Positions 27,085 through 36,626 of a DNA stretch of 64,000 bases are shown one piece after another. Source of the stretch: Selaginella moellendorffii (lineage: Eukaryota > Streptophyta > Lycopodiopsida > Selaginellales > Selaginellaceae); contig NW_003314280.1 in the NCBI RefSeq assembly GCF_000143415.4, positions 1,113,938-1,177,937 of the forward strand, written 5' to 3'. The stretch's first letter is position 1. Every line of letters starts with the position of its first letter. Made by a program: the position numbers and the translations under genes. The notes beneath the pieces were generated by a model that had not been told where the DNA came from, did no database searches, and saw only the letters and a program-made list of their open reading frames with translations.

Positions 27085-28009
27085 TTCTTCTTCGTCTTTT
27101 GCCCGACCTAGGAATTTTTTCGATTCTCGATCTATCCTGAATCTACAATCCTCATCCCAGAACTCTTCTTCCCGCGCATTGAGCTATAGCCTAGGGCACC
27201 ACTCACCTCACGGCGCCATGGAATCCTCGTCCCCGCGCGGCGGATCTTTCTTCTTGGATCCACCTGCGGGAGCCTGCGCAGATCCGCGTCATCGCTGCTG
27301 CTGCTCCCAAGCCCTAAACCTAAAATCCGGAGGAAAAGAAGATCCCTGCTGCAAATCGGATGCTCCGGACGCCTGGATTCGCGCGACCTAGAATTTCCTC
27401 TTCTTTCCTCCCTCGCCCCTGCGGTGCTTTCACTGAGCTCTTGGCTCTGGTGGAGCCTTCCCCTTCTTAAAATTAAACCCCCATCCGACGGCCTGGAGAG
27501 CGCCAACGCGACACCGACGGCTGAGATCTTGCCCCTCGTAAATTTCAAAAATGAAAAGAAAGAAAGGGAGGATTTAGGTCGAACCGCCATTGCTCCAATG
27601 TCTCGATCGATCATCAGGTGAATCAATGAAATATTTCCAGGAGCTGAGATCCTCCCAGGCATAGCAAGCGCTGCGATTTCGTCTTGTGCGCGATCAACTG
27701 GTCCCTACGAAGAAATCGCTTGGCAGCGGAGCGATGTAGAACCGGGGTGCTCGATCGCTCCCTGGAGGTACGGTATTTCGAGCAATCGAGCTAGTTGCTA
27801 CTTAGATCTCGTGAGTGCTTCCGAAAAAAAATCCTAGCTCCAAAAGAATTTCTTATTTCCTCCATCCAGCTTGTGTTCTCGCTTGCTCGATCCTTCATCC
27901 AGCTTGTTTTCTCCTTGTCTTCTCTCTTTCTCGTTCCTCCATCCAGCTTGTGCTTCCTTATTCAAAACCAATCATTTTTATTGTACAATGTTTTCTTCCT
28001 CTCACTCAC
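27085..28009. other. Upstream region of PI4K-beta; short repeated motif; no other gene seen
   Basis: The first 500 bases or so are probably 5' leader and promoter of PI4K-beta. At 27860-27955 the 12-mer CATCCAGCTTGT occurs three times at uneven spacing in a pyrimidine-rich tract, looking like a small decayed tandem repeat. Open frames on both strands have no recognisable domains. Confidence 0.45.
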
Positions 28010-29512
28010 TCACAACTGACGATTCAGCAGGATGGCAAGGACGATCGCCGCGATCAACTTGGAGTGGACGAGGAACGAGCCAGCAGCACCGCTACAGTCG
28101 GCTCTCTCGAATCCAACTCTCGATCTCTCGTTGTCATACTCCACGAGGTAATTGCTCTGCTGGTAGTTTCCCAGTACGTTGATCTTGCCAAAACCACTTT
28201 TCTGGGAGCTTAGGATCGCCAGGCACACCGTAACTTCGTTGCCGGCAGCCGAGACCGGCACGAACAGATGCTCGAAGCGGAGCTCCAGCCTGACATTGTT
28301 CTGCAGCGACAGCCTCACCTCCGGCACGCCGGGAAGGCTCGAGCCAGCCGAGATGTTGTAGCAGTCGTCGAACCCCGCGGCCGCGCCAACTTTCTTCCGC
28401 AAGCCTGACCGGTTGGAGGCGGCGAAAGCGTTGCGGAAAGCCGTGTAGGCGTCGTCCACGACCCGAGTGAAGGTGGTGCCCGAGTCGAGGACTGTGCCTC
28501 CATCGCCGGTGCTCGGGTCAAGCTTGAAAGCCGACTCTGGAATGGCCAGAGTCTTGCCGTCGACGGAGATGGAAGTGAGGCCGACGTAGTAGAGCTGAGA
28601 GCGAGCAGGAGTGACCGGGTTATCCAGCAGCGGCGTGTAGCCAACCTTGCTCTTGGATAGGCCCGAATCACCGAGAAAGATGACGCCGGTTGCTCGAGGC
28701 TGCCAAGGCTGCGATGGGAAACAGTAGCTGAACTTGCTGCCACCAAGCCGGTCCTTGAGCTGCGACGGCAGCGAGAGATTACCTCGGTTGAATCCCACGA
28801 TGCCGAGGCTGCCGAGGTCGACGAGAAATCCCTGCGGGCTGTGAGCACAGCCAAAGGCAACGTCGCGGAACTGGACGGCTTGGCCGCTACTGTTGGTGCT
28901 GTTGAGAAAGATCACGTCCTGCGAGAAGTCCCCGGTGGAGTTTCGCGAGTCGCCATAGGAGAGCGAGTACGTGCAAGTGGCGGACGAGTTCACGCAGGGC
29001 TGGGACGAGCCATTGGAGGTTTGCTGCTGGACGGCCAGGCAGAGTTGCGAGATGCAAGGAACTTGGCGGTAGCTCTGGGAGGCTGCCGGGTCGAAGACAG
29101 GCCTGGAGCGGCTCCCGCACTGGACTAGCACGGCCTCGCTCCCCGTGTCGATGATGGCGCTTAAGTTCTTCTGGAGTGAGCCGATTCCCAGCTGCATGGA
29201 GAAGAGCGCGTAGTCTTCGAGCGGCGTGACCACGGACCTCACTCCACTGGTTGGCCGATTCCCTCGCAAGTCAAGGTGATTGTTTTGGTTGTCTTGGACT
29301 TGAGACTGGATCCTGCTCAAGCTCTCACGGACTTGTTCCTGCAGGAAAGTTGGGAAGACTGGACGCCAAAAGGAGCTGAGAGGCCTGTCCTCTCCGGCGG
29401 CACGTACCACGAAGAAGCAAACGGCGATGGAGAAAACGCTTTTGAGTCGCTGACCATAGCTCTCGCTGGAGTTTGAGCGGAGATGGGAAAGAACTTCTCG
29501 CGATCGAGGCAT
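28010..29512 (-). CDS. Atypical A1-family aspartic protease, secreted/GPI-type
   Basis: A single 500-residue open frame. A membrane segment at about 25-40 (SVFSIAVCFFVVRAAG) can act as signal peptide or anchor. The pepsin-like fold is seen as: first catalytic motif IIDTGSEAVLVQCG; the Cys-rich insert CISQLCLAVQQQ and CTYSLSYGD typical of plant nepenthesin-type enzymes; FGCAHSPQGF; GFNRGNLSLPSQL; second catalytic motif GTVLDSGTTFTRV; and the end FGKINVLGNYQQSNYLVEYD. A hydrophobic C-terminal tail (HSKLIAAIVLAILLNRQL) suggests a GPI anchor. In the first motif the usual plant DTGSDLVWVQC is DTGSEAVLVQC; both catalytic aspartates are kept, so activity is expected. No intron, as is common for this subfamily. 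Confidence 0.93.
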   Translation of the reverse strand: MPRSREVLSHLRSNSSESYGQRLKSVFSIAVCFFVVRAAGEDRPLSSFWRPVFPTFLQEQVRESLSRIQSQVQDNQNNHLDLRGNRPTSGVRSVVTPLEDYALFSMQLGIGSLQKNLSAIIDTGSEAVLVQCGSRSRPVFDPAASQSYRQVPCISQLCLAVQQQTSNGSSQPCVNSSATCTYSLSYGDSRNSTGDFSQDVIFLNSTNSSGQAVQFRDVAFGCAHSPQGFLVDLGSLGIVGFNRGNLSLPSQLKDRLGGSKFSYCFPSQPWQPRATGVIFLGDSGLSKSKVGYTPLLDNPVTPARSQLYYVGLTSISVDGKTLAIPESAFKLDPSTGDGGTVLDSGTTFTRVVDDAYTAFRNAFAASNRSGLRKKVGAAAGFDDCYNISAGSSLPGVPEVRLSLQNNVRLELRFEHLFVPVSAAGNEVTVCLAILSSQKSGFGKINVLGNYQQSNYLVEYDNERSRVGFERADCSGAAGSFLVHSKLIAAIVLAILLNRQL

Positions 29513-29810
29513 GATCTTTCGGAGCAGTGAATGGTCGTCGAACTTAAAGCAGGTTAGTGAAAGAATGGTAAATCACTGCTCACTAGTGGGAGGTGATGAC
29601 AGATGCAAGGAAATAGTCAGGCCACCGCGAAGTCAACTTTCCCAGAAGGAAAAAAAGATTTCTCGGCATAGTACGTCAACGAGGTACATGTTTTTCGTCT
29701 ATTATCAGTGGCCTGCTGACGCTCTACGTGACTCTGCCATGCAAACGCAATCGCTCAAAAACATTTTCCAGAAAGCAGCAATCAATACCTTGAATGATTT
29801 GCGTCGTCTC

Positions 29811-31313
29811 TCAAATCTGCGCACCCCAGACATCTTGCCTGGCTTTTAGTCGCCAGCCTTTGAGCTCGCTGCCCTCGATGCTGCTGATGGATGGAGCGAT
29901 GTCCGAGCCTTGGGGAACTCTCACCCGAGCAACGAGCTTCTGCCGGGCCTTGAAAAGCGACACGGGTTCTCTCACCCCGAGCTGCTTTAGGTGCTGCTGG
30001 AGCTCCTCCTCCGTGACCGTCGGGTTGAGCTCCGAGATGAAGATGGTGGGATCGCTGTCGGCGTCGTCGCGTTTCAGAGGTGGCGGCCGAGTTTGAGCCG
30101 GGGCCAGCTTCACAAGCTTGCTAGTCTCCTTTTCAATCTTGTTCTTGACATCTCGCACGGCTCCCAGTTCGTAGAGCCGCTCTAGCGTTAGCTTGTCCCA
30201 AAGGATCTCTGGAATAGAAGTAGCGGTGACGATCTTGTTCGTAAGGTTGTGGAGTTATAACACACCTGTTGGCTTTGGGAGGCTCGTTCCTGTGAAGATG
30301 ATTCTTGTTGGCGTGCATATAACATCCACAGGAACGTCGTGTTTTGCCATGAGCTCGATTGGCATGTCACTTACGAGTTGCTTATCGTCCACTGCGAGCG
30401 AGAAAAGAGAGAAAGAAAAGAATAAGAACAAGCTCGCGATGAATAGAACTTAGTATTTACCTGTAGTCACCACCAGCGTTTTCTCGTTTATTTTCATGCG
30501 TCGAAGAAGCACGTATTCCATGTCTTCCAGGCCCTGTTATCCAATTCTCGGTATCAAGAACATTTCACTTTCGAAAAAGCTTTCTTACGTCGCCTTTGCC
30601 AATCCTTGCACCAGTTTGAGGATCAACAGCAACGGAGCCAACCACAATGAAGTTGACAATGACGAATTCATCCATTTTCATGTCCCTCCCGAAATTTACA
30701 AACTCTGGGAACACTCTGGTTAGAGCCGAGTCGATCACATTGCAAAAAAGGAAGCCTTACTTCCTTTCATGCACGCCTCTGCTATCTGCGTGGTAGTCAT
30801 GGCCGCGGGGTTGATCATCCTGAAAGTACCAGTTTGCAAGTGAGGAATAAGAACACTCTTCTTTGCTGCGACGTAAATGTAAGTTTTCGAAAGCCATGGT
30901 TTTCTACGAGCCCGGTACCTCGCAGTAGCATGGTTCTCACGGGCTTGAGAACCGTGTCGGATCCTACGCAAACGCAAAAAGAATCACGATACTCGGGCAA
31001 TTTCCTCGAGAGCTGTGAGCCAACAATCAAAGAAGAAAAACTAAGAGTTGAACGACGTAGAAACGAGGAAAGGATCGTCACTTACCGTGTACGCAGCCAC
31101 ATTTGCACCACGGAAGACGGGATATCGATTCCTTGGCACTGTGCTCACGCCCGATTCGCACAAGCTCCACACTTTCTTCCTCACAGCCCATTTCCAAGCG
31201 GCCTCGCCGGATTCCGCCAATGCAGCTACATCGGAGCTCGATCGCGAGCTCGCCAGTCGATTCCAGCACGCCGACGCCGCCCGCCGAGCCCTGGAGCGCA
31301 GCGCAGCTTCCAT
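29811..31313 (-). CDS. MTHFSD/COG0212-type protein, copy A (5-FCL-like domain plus RRM-like domain)
   Basis: Nine or so short exons. The N-terminus is possibly an organelle presequence ([20 protein letters not shown]). Then come [78 protein letters not shown] and [18 protein letters not shown], the signature blocks of the 5-formyl-THF cyclo-ligase-like fold. The C-terminus [20 protein letters not shown]...[15 protein letters not shown] is RRM-like. The combination is that of animal MTHFSD and of plant COG0212 proteins, which have been linked to thiamin metabolism and lack ordinary 5-FCL activity (established for the family). The exact substrate is unknown. Splice phases are consistent throughout the exons I checked. 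It is head to head with copy B, only 48 bases between ATGs. Confidence 0.85.
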
Positions 31314-31361
31314 CGCTCACCATAAACCCTAGATACCCACCATAAACCCTAAAATTTCCAA
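31314..31361. promoter_or_regulatory. 48-base divergent intergenic region with paired telo-box motifs
   Basis: This is all that separates the start codons of MTHFSD copies A (minus) and B (plus). The direct repeat CCATAAACCCTA occurs at 31320-31331 and 31340-31351, exactly 20 bases apart, and contains the plant telo-box core AAACCCTA twice. Telo-boxes are common near transcription starts of plant housekeeping genes (established). The core promoters must extend into coding or leader sequence. Confidence 0.5.
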
Positions 31362-32922
31362 ATGCTGAGGAAGCTCCGGGCGCCGCTCCCTCGCATTCCC
31401 TGGACGAGGAGCTCATCGTCCTCGAGCTCCACCTCCTCGAGCTCCTCTTTCGAGCCCCATGACACTTGGAAATGGCTGATCCGGCAGCAAGTCTGGGACA
31501 CATTCCGGATGAAACAGCGCCGATTTCCAGTGTTTGACGATCCTCAGGCGGCGGCTGAGAAGGTTTGCGCGTAGATTTCGATTTCTTTGCGGCTCATCTC
31601 TTCCATCCAGGTCCGAAAGCTCCCGGAATTTCGAGAAGCTCAGTGCCTGTATGTGAGCCCCGATGCTCCACAAAGGCCAATGCGAGCGATGGTATTAACA
31701 AGTATTACGTGGGACTGCTCGATGGTTTCCTTTCTTCGCTCTCGCAGAGAGCAAAGCTTACGAAGCTCTCTCTTGGTTTGCAGACCAGAAAAAGCTTCTC
31801 GTCTCGCGATTGCCAAAGGGATTGTTCACGATGATGGATCCTGTTCACTTGTCCGATTTCGACACGATGAAAGCCTTGGAGCAACCAGGTGCGTGCTGCG
31901 ATTTTCGGTGTGAGTTTGATCAAATGAGAAGTATGATCCTTTTATCCTGCAGAGTTTAAGATGGATGGCATCCCGATTGGACTCGACGCAAGAATGAGAG
32001 TCCAACTCTTGGTCACTGGCTCTGTTGCTGTTGATCCAAAAACTGGAGCTCGTCTCGGCAAAGGCGAGGTGAGCTACTATCCATGGATCTTCCAAAGGAA
32101 AAATAATCTTTTCTTTCTCTTCAGGGCTACTTTGACATGGAATACGCAATTCTTCGTCATCTCAACATTGTCAACGAATCAACGTTAGTGGTTACTACAG
32201 GCGAGTGGCCGCTTTCCTTTCCTTGAAGGTTTTCAATCGATCTATCTAAAATTCCGATTTTTTTCCTTAGTGCACGATGACCAGCTTGTGATTGATCTTC
32301 CGGAAGACAAGCTCCTCAAGTACGATGTTCCAGTGGATGTTATATGCACCCCAAAGAGGACCATCTACACCCAGACTAAAATCCCAAAGCCAAGTGATGG
32401 TAACGTGACAAATCTCCTCACTACCGTTGTCACTCTTTGATTTTTTTTCTGCAAGGTATTCTATGGGAGTGTGTGCCACGCCATATGCTCAGCAAGATGC
32501 CCGTCCTGCGAGAGCTCAAAGACGCAGTCGAGAAGAAGCGAGAGGCCGCTGTGGAAATGGCTGCAAAGACAGATCCACCGCTCATTGCTCCCATCGAGAC
32601 TGGACCCGCGATTTTCATCAAAAGCCTCAATCCCACTCTCACGGAGCAGGAGCTCAAGTCACATTTGGAGCAGCATGGATTAGCGGCGGAGGAGCTGTCG
32701 CTCTACAGGACTGGAACCGGGAAAAACGTTGCTCGAGCAGTGATAGCCCAAGGCACGGACGTGGAGAAATGCGTCACCGCGATCGACAACACAAAGCTCA
32801 AAGGCTGGATCATGAGAGCCAGGAGGGATAAACACACCAAGGAAGAGGAGCCACCTCCAGACCCGGCTATGGTGGCTCGGCAAGCAGCGGCTCAAAGGAT
32901 CCGAGGCACGCGTTTCTTCTAA
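31362..32922 (+). CDS. MTHFSD/COG0212-type protein, copy B
   Basis: Exons joined by very short introns: [20 protein letters not shown] with a Ser-rich tract (a possible organelle presequence), [139 protein letters not shown] and a C-terminal RRM-like domain ([20 protein letters not shown] ... [13 protein letters not shown]). The organisation equals copies A and C, with introns at matching positions. Role as for copy A. Copies B and C are in the same orientation; A is inverted. No stop or frameshift is seen in the joined exons. Confidence 0.85.
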
Positions 32923-33128
32923 GCAAGTCGAAGATATCTACTTGGATCGTCGTCCTCGTCATCGCAGGGATTCACAGCAGTGTTGCAGTGGTAGAAGACG
33001 CGAAAGAATGGATGAACTATCAACGATACGAGAGCTTCCTTCTTGATCGTCCTCCTTGGTGGAAGGCGTTTCTTTTCGGCCTTGATCTTGCTTGGCAGCG
33101 TGGTTTTCTTGTCCCAGCCGCTCTCCAT
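32919..33128 (-). CDS. Possible small basic/acidic protein, unrecognised
   Basis: A 69-codon frame with its own ATG (MESGWDKKTTLPSKIKAEKK), a basic N-terminal half, a hydrophobic patch (ALVSLIVHPFFRVFYHC) and an acidic end ([17 protein letters not shown]). It lies between MTHFSD copies B and C, on the opposite strand, and its 3' end overlaps the last bases of copy B. The composition looks coding-like rather than random, but I cannot assign a family. It may equally be chance. Confidence 0.35.
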   Translation of the reverse strand: MESGWDKKTTLPSKIKAEKKRLPPRRTIKKEALVSLIVHPFFRVFYHCNTAVNPCDDEDDDPSRYLRLA

Positions 33129-33277
33129 TGGGAAATTTTTCTAGCACTCTAATGGGCTCCTCGTCCTTGCTTGGATTTCTCCTTAGAAATTTGACACTCT
33201 TTTATACTTCCAATAGGTCCCCGCGTTGTTTTTCAAAACTAGGTCCTTTTAGGGCTTTAGGAAGGGTTCTTGGAGAG

Positions 33278-34783
33278 ATGCGCGTGAGGATCTCGTCGCC
33301 GCGCGGAGAGATCAGGTGGGCGCTACCGGCATTGACGATTTCCAGAAATTTTTCCGGGAGGAGGCCAAGATCAGAGAGGCCGAGCGCCGAGGACGCCTGG
33401 AAGTGGACAATCCGGAAGAAGGTTTGGGATTTGGTCGCGGGCCAGAGGGTCGTCAAGAGTCCCAAGAACAGGACTCCAAACTTCGAAGGCGCAGCGATCG
33501 CAGCGCACAAGGTTTGTGAGTTGTGAATCGAGGATGACTTGGTTTCCTTATTTTTTTCCCCCTTTGTGCTCTTGAGCTAGGAGAGCTATCTGCATTTCGC
33601 GATGCCAAGGTCGTCAACGTTGGCCCAGAGGCCGCGCAGGCACCCGTGAGGCTGATGACTCTGAGAGGTAAGTATCTTACAACCATAGAAAACTAAAAGC
33701 CACTACTCCTTTTTATCCTTTGCAGAGAGGAAGAAGCTTATTGTTCCTTGTCTCAGAAGGCTTGTCAAGGAATTCCTGGCCGAGGTCGATCCAAACGACA
33801 TGACTCAAGAAGAGTTGGATGATCTCACTGACGAAGGTAGTCTCGTTCTTCTCTCGAAAATGTTTAACTGCGGTGCGCGTAGAGCTTGGACTTCCAACTA
33901 AACCTTTGCAGCTCAGTCCAAAGGCAGCATTTGAGGTGGACCTCGTTGTTCTGGGATCCGTGGCTGTCGATCCAAAAACTGGAGCTCGTATCGGTGACGG
34001 CCAGGTGAAAAACAAAAAACAGAAAGAGAGAAAATGCAATGTCAACTTTACCTCTTTCAGGGCCTGGAGGACTTGAATTACGCATTGCTTCGCTACATGG
34101 AAGCCATAGACAGCTCAACCCCGGTGGTCACAACAGGTTTGCATTTGTGTTCGTTTTACGAAAAAGCAACTAGCATTTGTCCCAGTTCACGAGAAGCAGC
34201 TTGTGGATGATATCCCAGTGGAGAAGATGATGTGCTACGACGTTCCAGCGGATATAATCTGCACGCCTGAGAGGACCATCTTCACCAACAGAAGCTTTCT
34301 CAAGCCAGATGGTAACGAGAAACCCATTTCTCCTCGTTAGCAACTTTGCGATCTACAGGAATTTTCTGGGAAAGCTTGCAACCAGAAAAGCTCAGCCGAA
34401 TCCATGCTCTCCAAATGCTGAAAAAATCGCTCCAGAAGGAAATGCGACTCCCAATGGCTCCGTCACTCACACTCGCAAAGCTCAAGCGCTCCTCCATCAT
34501 CGACGAGCCTTGCATTTTCCTGTCGGAGCTCTGCCCGAGCGTCACCGAGAGGCAGCTCCGGCAGCACTTGGAGGACCTGGGGGTGACAGCTCGCAAAGTT
34601 TTGGTGTTTAAAGCCAGCAGGAAGATCGTTGCTCGGGCTATGGTGGACGAGGAGAAGATTGATGCTTACGTGAAAGCTATCAACGCGAGCACGAGACAGC
34701 TCGATGGGTGGTCGATAAGAGCGAGAAGAGACTCCTCGGCGATTCGAACCAAAGCGCGAGAGAAAGAACCTCTTGGCGATTGA
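33278..34783 (+). CDS. MTHFSD/COG0212-type protein, copy C
   Basis: Seven exons with introns of about 46-90 bases. Blocks: [20 protein letters not shown] (possible presequence), [163 protein letters not shown] and the RRM-like end [20 protein letters not shown] ... [18 protein letters not shown]. The motif corresponding to HLQTGTF in copy A is changed ([10 protein letters not shown]), so this paralogue may have lost or altered its active pocket. Its 3' half was the source of the relics at 35.5-36.4 kb. Confidence 0.82.
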
Positions 34784-35055
34784 CCAAGATCCTTTCTTTA
34801 ATGTACAGAGCTATATGCCGCCATGCATTTATACGAAAGTTCTCTCTTTGTTCTGGAATCTTTGATGAGAGGTGGTAGGGCTTTTCACTCGTCAACGATC
34901 GTTCGGCGTTCTTGGTGTTTGCTTTGCTTTGAGATCCTTCGGGATTCTTGTATAAAAATGCCGCTCGCAGTGATATTTCTCTGCTTTGCTCTTAGGCGAG
35001 GGCGGTTCTTTGGCTCTCTTTCTCCATTTTCTCTCCTTTCCGATTCGCCACAGCG

Positions 35056-35410
35056 ATGTCCTTCTCCATTGTTTCAGTCCGCTGCAATATCTGTGGAAGC
35101 ACCATGAACTACGACGAGGTGCAACTGCAACAACACGCTAACATCTGCAAGGTAAGACTCTGATCGCCATTCCTGTTCGTTTTGTCAAAATCTTTCTTTT
35201 CTGTGCCGGGCCCTTTCCCTTTGGAGCATACTTCCCATGGAAGTGTAGGCACGCCGGAGCTACGCGACCTTCTGCATCTGGTCGGCGAGCCTCAGGCGAG
35301 CGAAGGATTGGAGAGGCTTCTTAAACTCGCCCTTGGAAGAGAAGCGCCCAAGAGGGCGAGACTTTCGTGCCCTTCCGGCCTCACGCTCCCACCTCTGGCG
35401 CAGCCTGTAA
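35056..35410 (+). pseudogene. Zinc-finger gene, left copy, 3'-truncated by duplication breakpoint
   Basis: Exon 1 (35056-35151) encodes MSFSIVSVRCNICGSTMNYD and HANICK, a C-x2-C-x13-H-x3-C finger. Exon 2 is shorter than in the paralogue at 36627. It keeps FLNSPLEEKRPRGRD, matching RLNSPLESEPAPRR there, and the donor GTAAGTGG. The third exon, which holds the second finger in the paralogue, is missing: reading through the old donor gives an immediate TAA (35408-35410). What follows matches the DUR3 5' region. It may still be transcribed as a short one-finger protein. Confidence 0.7.
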
Positions 35411-35533
35411 GTGGTTTTCATTGTGATGAGCAGGAGAGCGTTAGCACCGGGACTTTTGGTTTTCGAGAAGGAAGTTCTCTATCTAGCATGGCAGCTGAAT
35501 TCTTTCAGAGCGGCTGATCGAGAGAAACCGCTC
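35411..35533 (+). pseudogene. Relic of the DUR3 5' region
   Basis: Compared with the sequence in front of and at the start of the intact DUR3 gene (about 37727-37830), this stretch shares gggacttttgg, ttttcgaga, ggaagttctct and the start-proximal tctagcatggcagctga (tctagcatgggcagctga in DUR3). It then passes directly into an MTHFSD-like segment. It shows that the duplicated unit once reached into DUR3 and that nearly all of the left DUR3 copy was deleted. Confidence 0.6.
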
Positions 35534-35945
35534 GCTTGCATTGTCCCAGTTCACGAGAAGCAGATCCCAGCGGGGAAGCGACGACGTTCCAGTGGATATA
35601 ATCCCCACGGCCTTCCATCCTCCGCCGCTGCTACGCCCGAGAGCTTTCTCAGTAGCGAGAAACATAGTTCTCTTCTCTACTTAGCTTCTTTGTGATCTAC
35701 AGGGGGGAAACCTACAGAAACTTGCAACCAGTGAAGCTCAGCCGAATCCACGCACTCGAGCGTCACCCAGAGGCAGCTCCAGCAGCGCTTGGAGGATCTG
35801 GCAAAGTTTTCGTGTTCAAAGCCAGCAGGAAAATCGTTGCTCGGGCTATGGTGGACGCGATGCTTACGTGAAAGCCATCATAACCCCCACTCTAATGTAT
35901 GGAGTTATATGCTACCATATCCATTCATATGAAAGTTCTCACTTC
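35534..35945 (+). pseudogene. MTHFSD relic D1 (3' half of copy C)
   Basis: This is similar to copy C from the exon beginning cagttcacgagaagcag to its end, with many small deletions: gacgttccagtggatataat, cttgcaaccagtgaagctcag, gcagctccagcagcgcttgga, and the stretch aaagccagcaggaaaatcgttgctcgg shared with copy C at about 34611. Frames are broken repeatedly. It also carries the copy-C 3' flank (taatgtatggagttatatgc). No function expected. Confidence 0.8.
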
Positions 35946-35949
35946 GTGT

Positions 35950-36360
35950 GCGTACGACGTTCCAGCGGATATAATCTGCACGCCCGCATCTTCACCAACA
36001 AAAACTTTCTCAAGCCAGATGGTTAGTTCCCCTCTCTACCAGCTTTCGTGATCTCAGGAGGACTTCACTGGGAAAACTTGCGACCTCAGCCGAATCCCCG
36101 CGCTCGAGCGTCAGCGAGAGGCAGAGCTCCAGCAGCACTTGGAGGATCTGGGGGCGAGAGCTCGCAAAGTTTTGGTGCTCAAAGGCAGCAGGAAGATCGT
36201 TGCTCGGGCTATGGTGGACGAGGAGAAGAGTGATGCTTACGTGAAAGCTATCAACTCGAGCACGAGATAGCTCCATGGGTGGTCGACAAGAGCGAGCTCG
36301 GCGATTGACCAAGATCCTTTCTTTAATGTATACATGCCGCCATGCATTTATATGAAACTT
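35950..36360 (+). pseudogene. MTHFSD relic D2 (3' half of copy C)
   Basis: A second, separate copy of the same part: tacgacgttccagcggatat, ttcaccaacaaaaactttctc, aagccagatgg, then the final exon region through atggtggacgaggagaag and agctatcaactcgagcacgaga, and the 3' flank gaccaagatcctttctttaatgta. Deletions break the frame and an in-frame stop follows the ACGAGA triplets. It lies directly after D1, so the 3' half was duplicated twice in tandem. The intact zinc-finger gene follows, as it follows copy C. Confidence 0.8.
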
Positions 36361-36626
36361 GTCTCCGTTCTCTCTCGATAGCTAGGGTTTTGCGGTCTCG
36401 TCACGGCTCACGGGCGATTGCGATCGGCGCGCTACATTGCATCGATCTTCGCAGATTCTTGGCGCGATCTCTCTACGAAGTATAAATCGGTGGTGCTCGC
36501 AGTGAGATTTTTTCTTGCGCGGAGGTATATCTCGTCTCTGCTTTCTCGATTCGCCGGCAGCTAGCTTGAAATCAATGGTTTTTCTTTTTCCCCCTCTCTC
36601 TTATCGGCGCTTTGATCTTCGCAGCT

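Noticed and set aside
27132-27662. 176-codon minus-strand frame upstream of PI4K-beta
   Set aside because: No domain and poor codon structure; it lies in the likely 5' leader of PI4K-beta.
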